From Thermococcus sp. (GTDB lineage Archaea; Methanobacteriota_B; Thermococci; Thermococcales; Thermococcaceae), in contig NZ_JACDNS010000014.1 in NCBI RefSeq assembly GCF_017656495.1, forward strand, positions 1-54,998: DNA of 54,998 nucleotides. The letters are read 5' to 3'. Below the pieces are notes generated by a model. The model searched no databases and was not told the origin of the DNA. It worked only from the letters and a program-made list of their open reading frames with translations. Shown here in pieces: positions 49,862-54,998 of the stretch. The translations under genes were made by a program, and so were the position numbers. Every line of letters begins with the position of its first letter. Positions within the stretch are counted from its first letter, which is position 1.

Positions 49862-51690
49862 AAAAGCTTGCCATACTGTTAATATTCATGTTAATTGTGC
49901 CAAGCATAACCAAAGCCCAGCCTCAGGAAGAGGAATATTTGCTAACATTTTCTGGCTATTTAGGAATTGGGGATGTCTTAACTTTCGGGAACTACACTCT
50001 CGTGCTAGAAAACATCCTAAACCCCAATGCCCCCGGTGAGAGAGCACTTTTTAAGATTAGAGACAACGTGATGTTCGAAGAAAAGGAGTTTGCCTTAGCC
50101 AGAGGGGAAGAGTATCAGTACAAAGACGTGAAGATTAAGCTCGTTGTTATAACCCTTGAAGACAATCCCAGAGCGTTGATCAGGATTTACTCAAAAGCTG
50201 TTGATGTGTTTTATGGAGATGCCTACGAGAGGTCAATCTTTAGATACGGGCCTATAAAATTCATAATCCTCGAGATAAAAAATGAAACCTTTTTGGCGAG
50301 ATATGAGAAGAAGGGAGAGGTTGACTACCGTTATTTTGGAACTGGTTATTACTATTGGAATGAGCTTTCCATCTATGTGGAGAACATAACAAACAAGACA
50401 GTGAGACTGAAAATTAGAGCACCAAAATATGCTCAGTATGCAATTATTAGAGGAGCGGAAATAGCTATTGAGAAAGTTGATTTTGGAGAGGTTGAAATAG
50501 GTTCACCCTTTAAGCTGACTATAACGCTGAGAAATGTAGGGAACAAAAACGCTCGATTTATAAGCATCTATTTGTATTCCAAAGAGCAGATTCAAGAAGA
50601 ACAAATCCAAACGATTCTCCCAACAATCACGATTCCCCAATTTGAATCTTCTTTGCCCTTCGCTGCTTATAGAGAGAGCCCAATTAAATATCTCGAAGTT
50701 TTAGCTCCAGGAGATGAGAAGACAATTGTTTTCACATTAATTTCCTCAAAAAATCTCAAAGAAGATGTTTATCCACTTTACATTAGGATTGAATACCAAG
50801 ACGAAGATGGTGCAAAGAAAAGCAAGGAAGTTCAAGTGGGAATTCCAGTTGAAGACAAAATAAGACCAAAAGTCATTATCGAGGAGTTTAAGATAATCCC
50901 ACCTGTTGTTCAGCCTGATTCAAACTTCACAGTTAGAATAAAGCTCAGAAATATTGGAAATTCAATTGCTAAGCATGTTAAAGTTAAAGTTACGAGTGAA
51001 AAGCCGGAAGAGGAAAAGCAAGCAACCTATCCATACTTCCCCTCCGGTGAAGGAACAGTGCAACAGGAAGTTGACATATTCCCAATAAGCAAACAGAGCC
51101 TTCTTTACTTCTCTGAAGTTAATACAACAGCCGAAGGAGAGCTGTATTTTAAGATAAAGCAAGTTCAGAGAGGAATTTACCCCCTATATGTCACAATTAC
51201 CTACGAAGATGAAAACGGTGTTGTCTACAAGGAGGAAACTATGTTTGGAGTTGAGGTGAGTGCCTATCCTCTTCTCGACCTTTATATAGGGAACATCTGG
51301 GAGAGCGGTGGAAGGTACAACTTTGAAGTTTATGTTGTTAATGAGGGCAAAGATGTTGCAAGAGGAGTAACCCTCGATGTCACTTCAGAGCAGCTTGAGC
51401 TGTTTCCAATCGGGCAAAGATACGTGGGGAGTATTGCTGGATTAGACTACGACAGTGTAAACTTCCAAATTCTAAACAAGACTATCCCAAAGGGAGAATA
51501 CGTTATCCATGCCAAGGTATATTATAAAGATGAAAAAGGTCAGGAAAAGACTTTCGAGAAAGATTTGGTCATTAGAATTCCTGAAACCCTCACGTATACG
51601 GAGAAGAGACCCTATGAGTACTACATCGGTGGAGGGCTTCTATTGCTGCTTATAATAATCCTTCTATGGAGGAAAAAAGGTGTGGAGTGA
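49858..51690 (+). CDS. Exported COG1361-like protein with CARDB-type repeats
   Basis: 610 aa. Signal peptide ~1-20 (KKLAILLIFMLIVPSITKAQ). At least two repeats of an Ig-like CARDB/S-layer-type domain (GSPFKLTITLRNVGNKNARFISIYLYS; DSNFTVRIKLRNIGNSIAKHVKVKVTS) and a third, GGRYNFEVYVVNEGKDVARGVTLDVTS. A C-terminal membrane helix (~588-606) and RKKGVE tail follow. Its ATG overlaps the ATPase stop (4 nt). Such proteins occur with MacB-type transporters in archaea and probably bridge the permease to the cell exterior. Confidence 0.8.
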   Translation: MKKLAILLIFMLIVPSITKAQPQEEEYLLTFSGYLGIGDVLTFGNYTLVLENILNPNAPGERALFKIRDNVMFEEKEFALARGEEYQYKDVKIKLVVITLEDNPRALIRIYSKAVDVFYGDAYERSIFRYGPIKFIILEIKNETFLARYEKKGEVDYRYFGTGYYYWNELSIYVENITNKTVRLKIRAPKYAQYAIIRGAEIAIEKVDFGEVEIGSPFKLTITLRNVGNKNARFISIYLYSKEQIQEEQIQTILPTITIPQFESSLPFAAYRESPIKYLEVLAPGDEKTIVFTLISSKNLKEDVYPLYIRIEYQDEDGAKKSKEVQVGIPVEDKIRPKVIIEEFKIIPPVVQPDSNFTVRIKLRNIGNSIAKHVKVKVTSEKPEEEKQATYPYFPSGEGTVQQEVDIFPISKQSLLYFSEVNTTAEGELYFKIKQVQRGIYPLYVTITYEDENGVVYKEETMFGVEVSAYPLLDLYIGNIWESGGRYNFEVYVVNEGKDVARGVTLDVTSEQLELFPIGQRYVGSIAGLDYDSVNFQILNKTIPKGEYVIHAKVYYKDEKGQEKTFEKDLVIRIPETLTYTEKRPYEYYIGGGLLLLLIIILLWRKKGVE

Positions 51691-52903
51691 GTTAATTAAA
51701 ATTGCAGTCAGAAACTTGACAAGGAGGAAGCTTAGAACACTTTTCACAATGCTAGGAATTATAATAGCTGTTGGCTCAGTTACTGCTTTAGTTTCTATAA
51801 CCCAAGGTTCTCGAATGGCAATAGAGCAAGAGCTTGAGAGCACAAGCAATGTTCTCATGGTAATGCCCGGAGTGAGCGTTTCCATAATTAGAGCAGCAAC
51901 AAGTACAATGAGTGAGGACATCGTGAAGAAGATAGAGAGGATTGACCATGTTGAAGCTGTAAATCCGGCTTTGATAAAATTTACAACAATTCAATATGAT
52001 GACTGGATTCTGGAGCTCACAATTATGGGTGTTGATCCGAAGAGGGCAGAGAAGTTTTTCGCTCTCCGTGGCCTTCACTTAGAGAGGGGTGTATTTTTGA
52101 GAAAAAATGACAGATACAAGGCTATTCTCGGTTATTTGTTAGCTCACGGGAAGTTCGCAACTTTTGAGGGAGAACCTATAAACTGGGACATCACACCTGG
52201 GCAAAGGATAATAATCTTTGATGATCAAGGAAATGCCTATGAATTTAAGGTTATTGGGAATCTGGAGGAAAGTGGGCAGTCTTTCTTAGCAGGTTTCTTG
52301 GATATGATGGTAGTTGTCCCATTAGATACACTTCAAGAAATGTTCCATGAAGAAGGAAAAGTGAGCATAGTTGATGTTTGGGTTGATGACGTTGCATTCA
52401 TTGATGAAGTTAAGAAAGAAATTGAAAAAGAAGTGCCCGGAGTTACAGTCATCACGGCAAGACAAAGCGTTCAAATGGTTCTTATGATTCAAAAAATGAT
52501 GCACAATCTTTTAATTGGAATTGGCAGCATTGCTCTCTTTGTGGGAGCTCTTGGAGTTATGAACACGCTTTTAACTTCAGTAATGGAGAGGACGAGAGAG
52601 ATTGGGACTTATAGGGCAATTGGGGCAAAGAAGAGCTTTATTCTAAAAATGATTTTCATTGAGGGAATAATATTGACAAGCATTGGTGGAATTTTGGGCT
52701 TTTTCTTTGGAATTGGAGCTGCAAAGATGGTGGTATTTATATTCAGGCAGAGAGGTCAGTTGTTACCGGATCCTATAATTGACATAAATGTCATTGCAAT
52801 AGCTTTTGTAATAACAATCCTAATTGGAATACTTTCAAGTCTGTATCCAGCAAAGAAGGCATCTGACTTAAGCCCAGTTGAGGCTTTGAGGTATATAGAA
52901 TGA
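51680..52903 (+). CDS. MacB/FtsX-type ABC transporter permease (GTG start)
   Basis: 407 aa. GTG start at 51680, 7 nt behind GGAGG, overlapping the upstream stop. One N-terminal helix (~18-42), a periplasmic-type MacB domain (~45-270) and three C-terminal helices with the FtsX signature ([58 protein letters not shown]). With the preceding ATPase it forms a MacB-like mechanotransmission or lipoprotein/peptide exporter. Substrate unknown. Confidence 0.9.
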   Translation: MWSELIKIAVRNLTRRKLRTLFTMLGIIIAVGSVTALVSITQGSRMAIEQELESTSNVLMVMPGVSVSIIRAATSTMSEDIVKKIERIDHVEAVNPALIKFTTIQYDDWILELTIMGVDPKRAEKFFALRGLHLERGVFLRKNDRYKAILGYLLAHGKFATFEGEPINWDITPGQRIIIFDDQGNAYEFKVIGNLEESGQSFLAGFLDMMVVVPLDTLQEMFHEEGKVSIVDVWVDDVAFIDEVKKEIEKEVPGVTVITARQSVQMVLMIQKMMHNLLIGIGSIALFVGALGVMNTLLTSVMERTREIGTYRAIGAKKSFILKMIFIEGIILTSIGGILGFFFGIGAAKMVVFIFRQRGQLLPDPIIDINVIAIAFVITILIGILSSLYPAKKASDLSPVEALRYIE

Positions 52904-52947
52904 AAAGGATTATATTATCATCGAAGCAATTCAATTTGGGTGGTATC

Positions 52948-54141
52948 ATGAAGAGGGTTCATCTTTTTGACTGGCATAAGGAGCATGCAAAAAAGGTTGA
53001 AGAGTTTGCTGGTTGGGAAATGCCAATTTGGTATTCAAGCATAAAAGAGGAGCACTTGGCTGTTAGAAATGGTGTTGGAATTTTTGATGTTTCCCACATG
53101 GGAGAGATATTCTTCCGCGGTAAAGATGCCCTGAAGTTTTTGCAGTACGTTACAACAAACGACATAGCAAAGCCTCCTGCTATAAGTGGAACATACACCC
53201 TAGTTCTAAACGAGAGAGGTGCAGTCAAAGATGAGACTTTGGTCTTTAACATGGGGAATGATACTTATATGATGGTCTGTGACAGCGATGCCTTTGAAAA
53301 GCTCTATGCATGGTTCATTAGCATTAAGAGGGCAATTGAGCAGTACACTGATCTGGATTTGGAGATAGAGAACAAAACCTACGACATGGCAATGTTCTCA
53401 ATTCAAGGGCCGAAGGCTAGAGACATAGCTATGGAGCTCTTTGGAATTGAGATAAACCAGCTCTGGTGGTTCCAAGCTAAAGAGGTTGAACTTGATGGAA
53501 TAAAGATGATTCTCTCAAGGAGCGGCTACACCGGAGAGAACGGATTTGAGGTTTACTTTGAGGATGCAAATCCATATCATCCCGATGAGAGCAAGAGAGG
53601 AAAGCCAGAGAAGGCTCTCTACGTTTGGGAGAAGATTCTTGAAGTTGGGGCTAAATATGGCATAAAGCCCTGTGGACTCGGAGCGAGAGATACACTCAGA
53701 TTAGAGGCTGGCTATACACTCTATGGAAACGAGACAAAGGAATTGCAGCTTTTGAGCACGGACATTGATGAAGTCACTCCACTTCAGGCCAACTTAGAGT
53801 TTGCAATTTTCTGGGACAAAGAGTTCATAGGAAAAGAGGCTTTACTCAAGCAGAAAGAGAGAGGACTGCCAAGCAAGATGGTGCACTTCAAGATGGTTGA
53901 CAAGGGCATTCCAAGAGCCGGCTATAAAGTTTACAAGGATGGAAAAGAGATTGGAGAAGTCACAAGCGGTACAATGTCACCGCTCTTGGGCATAGGAATT
54001 GGAATTGCATTCGTCAAACCAGAATATGCTGTTCCTGGAGTTGAGATTGAAGTAGAGATCAGAGGACAGAAGAAGAAAGCAGTAACTGTTTCACCACCAT
54101 TCTACGACCCGAAGAAGTACGGAGCATTTAGAGAAGAGTGA
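52948..54141 (+). CDS. gcvT: Aminomethyltransferase, glycine cleavage T protein
   Basis: 397 aa from the ATG at 52948 ([29 protein letters not shown]), SD GGGTGG; the frame starts 16 codons earlier inside the permease end. Family marks: [12 protein letters not shown], the folate site with catalytic Asp ([19 protein letters not shown]), [32 protein letters not shown], and a C-terminal [19 protein letters not shown] barrel. It transfers the methylene of glycine to a folate (tetrahydromethanopterin-type in archaea). Other glycine-cleavage genes are outside the window. TATA TTATATTA at ~52911 gives it its own promoter. Confidence 0.95.
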   Translation: MKRVHLFDWHKEHAKKVEEFAGWEMPIWYSSIKEEHLAVRNGVGIFDVSHMGEIFFRGKDALKFLQYVTTNDIAKPPAISGTYTLVLNERGAVKDETLVFNMGNDTYMMVCDSDAFEKLYAWFISIKRAIEQYTDLDLEIENKTYDMAMFSIQGPKARDIAMELFGIEINQLWWFQAKEVELDGIKMILSRSGYTGENGFEVYFEDANPYHPDESKRGKPEKALYVWEKILEVGAKYGIKPCGLGARDTLRLEAGYTLYGNETKELQLLSTDIDEVTPLQANLEFAIFWDKEFIGKEALLKQKERGLPSKMVHFKMVDKGIPRAGYKVYKDGKEIGEVTSGTMSPLLGIGIGIAFVKPEYAVPGVEIEVEIRGQKKKAVTVSPPFYDPKKYGAFREE

Positions 54142-54150
54142 GGACGGAGA

Positions 54151-54167
54151 TTTTTTCCTTCTTTTCT
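54151..54167 (+). terminator. Oligo-T terminator after gcvT
   Basis: TTTTTTCCTTCTTTTCT shortly after the stop codon; typical U-rich archaeal terminator. Confidence 0.45.
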
Positions 54168-54186
54168 ACCACCAAACAGTTGTTAA

Positions 54187-54804
54187 CTAAGTCAAAAACT
54201 TCCTTTTAAACTCATAAAACAACTCGTCCTCACCGAGCTCTTCTTTTAGCTTTTCAAAGTTCTCTTTAAGCCTCGGGAGACGTGATTTTGCTCTTGTAAG
54301 CATTGTATTGCCCAACTCAACCGCAAACTTGAGGTATTCATCATCAACCAGAACTTTGCCATCTTTTCCTAAAGGTGCTGTTAGATACTCAGTTCCGTTT
54401 ATCTCGACGAGAATTCTCTCTTTCACAGCTTTGAATGTTGTATACTTGAAGCCAGAGGCTAAGCCAAGTTCATGGAGTTTTTTGGCTATCTCAAAGCTCT
54501 CTGCAACTATATGGAAAATTGGTGGCTGAGATTTTAGGAAGATGAAGCCCCTTTGAGCTTTCTTTAGACTATCTTTTGCCTCTTCAAATGTTATTGGTCT
54601 ATGCTCCTTTATGAGCCACCTACTTAGTGGTTTGGCCCCTAAATCAGGCTCCTCTATGATTCCAATTCTACCGGAGCATGAGCTTGTAGTGTAAACACCT
54701 TTAATTGAATTGATGAGCATGAGTAGATCAATAATGTCCTCATCAACTTTTTTCTCCCTTATTGCTGTGAACAGGCTTTGGAGTGCTTCTCTCTTGGCTT
54801 TCAT
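54187..54804 (-). CDS. taw3: tRNA wybutosine-synthesis protein Taw3 (TYW3 family)
   Basis: 205 aa from the ATG at 54804 (MKAKREALQSLF), behind GGGGTGA. Signature LMLINSIKGVYTTSSCSGRIGI (TYW3 methyltransferase fold) and a HIVAESFEIAKKLHELGLASGFKYT motif. Taw3 methylates the wyosine-type base at G37 of tRNA-Phe. Conserved SSCSGR loop present. Convergent with gcvT. Confidence 0.92.
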   Translation of the reverse strand: MKAKREALQSLFTAIREKKVDEDIIDLLMLINSIKGVYTTSSCSGRIGIIEEPDLGAKPLSRWLIKEHRPITFEEAKDSLKKAQRGFIFLKSQPPIFHIVAESFEIAKKLHELGLASGFKYTTFKAVKERILVEINGTEYLTAPLGKDGKVLVDDEYLKFAVELGNTMLTRAKSRLPRLKENFEKLKEELGEDELFYEFKRKFLT

Positions 54805-54910
54805 TCCAATTTCACCCCTCACAGCTCAGCTAGTTTAAAACTCCATAAATTCTAGGCTAAATTAGATTAAATGCCCTGAGGTTTGTTCTTTGATGTATTT
54901 TGGCGAAAAC

Positions 54911-54918
54911 TTTATAAA
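54911..54918 (+). promoter_or_regulatory. TATA box of tRNA-His
   Basis: TTTATAAA preceded by BRE-like GCGAAAAC, ~28-35 bp before the tRNA. Confidence 0.6.
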
Positions 54919-54945
54919 GATATCCCAAAAAGCTAAGTTGGAAGT

Positions 54946-54998
54946 GGCCGGGGTGGTGTAGCCTGGTTAGCACAGGGGACTGTGGATCCCCTAGCCCG
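54946..54998 (+). tRNA. tRNA-His (anticodon GTG), truncated by the window end
   Basis: Begins with an extra G(-1) at 54946 (a histidine tRNA hallmark) and acceptor GCCGGGG (54947-54953). D arm and anticodon arm GGGGA-CTGTGGA-TCCCC give GTG. The T arm and acceptor 3' strand lie beyond the window. Confidence 0.92.

Overview
This window is chromosomal DNA from a hyperthermophilic euryarchaeon of the order Thermococcales, most likely a low-GC Thermococcus or a close relative. The evidence is a complete porG-vorDAB-porDAB oxidoreductase cluster in the Pyrococcus gene order, an archaeal TFE next to a DUF2110 protein, an archaeal NAC, Taw3, a CGP-CTERM surface protein, an A-domain-only (family 4) encapsulin, GGAGGTGA-type Shine-Dalgarno (SD) sites, TTTATAAA-type TATA boxes and oligo-T terminators. 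Protein-coding DNA is AT-rich, so short GC-rich patches stand out as RNA genes. Many of the longest open frames start at an in-frame TTG or GTG that lies in or before the SD. I moved those starts to the ATG, or occasionally TTG, correctly spaced behind the SD.

Layout. 1-52: edge of an unidentified GC-rich RNA. 328-2077: secreted and membrane orphans plus a frameshifted pseudogene. 2177-3798: pyrD-queC. 4058-10037: Lrp-like regulator, THUMP protein, AAA+ ATPase, membrane hydrolase, thioredoxin reductase, class III aminotransferase/racemase and an ECF vitamin-transporter S component. 10034-10983: deoC with a family 4 encapsulin gene. 11180-15814: DUF4349 protein, CGP-CTERM Cys-rich protein, enolase, PfkB kinase. 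15811-18399: ABC-2 exporter. 18561-22230: small protein, TFE, DUF2110, a membrane protein with a kink-turn RNA at its 5' end, Mrp/NBP35 ATPase. 22397-27973: pyruvate and 2-ketoisovalerate ferredoxin oxidoreductases. 28290-38237: phosphate transporter, HflX, NAC, antiporter with CBS protein, TPR membrane protein, MGMT, TrmJ-like methyltransferase, ketopantoate reductase, DUF47 protein, SerA-like dehydrogenase. 38317: tRNA-Ala(CGC), followed by a solitary IS605-type hairpin. 38471-41993: secreted protein, M20 peptidase, fumarase alpha. 41977-47516: a minus-strand block (STAND regulator, remnant of a beta-helix surface protein, a 52-aa gene, two secreted proteins) lying between the two fumarase subunit genes. 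47630-54804: fumarase beta, C/D box sRNA, tandem Usp, MacB-like ABC system, GcvT, Taw3. 54946 to the end: tRNA-His(GTG), cut by the window.

How the genes work together. POR and VOR oxidise 2-keto acids from peptide and sugar fermentation to acyl-CoA and reduced ferredoxin. Enolase belongs to the glycolytic route that feeds them. Fumarase and PanE support the partial TCA route and CoA synthesis. The most unusual parts are the encapsulin-DeoC pair, the split fumarase with its inserted regulator/secretome block, two identically placed palindromic operators, an 82-bp identical tract shared by porB and vorB, and the kink-turn element at 21256-21319.
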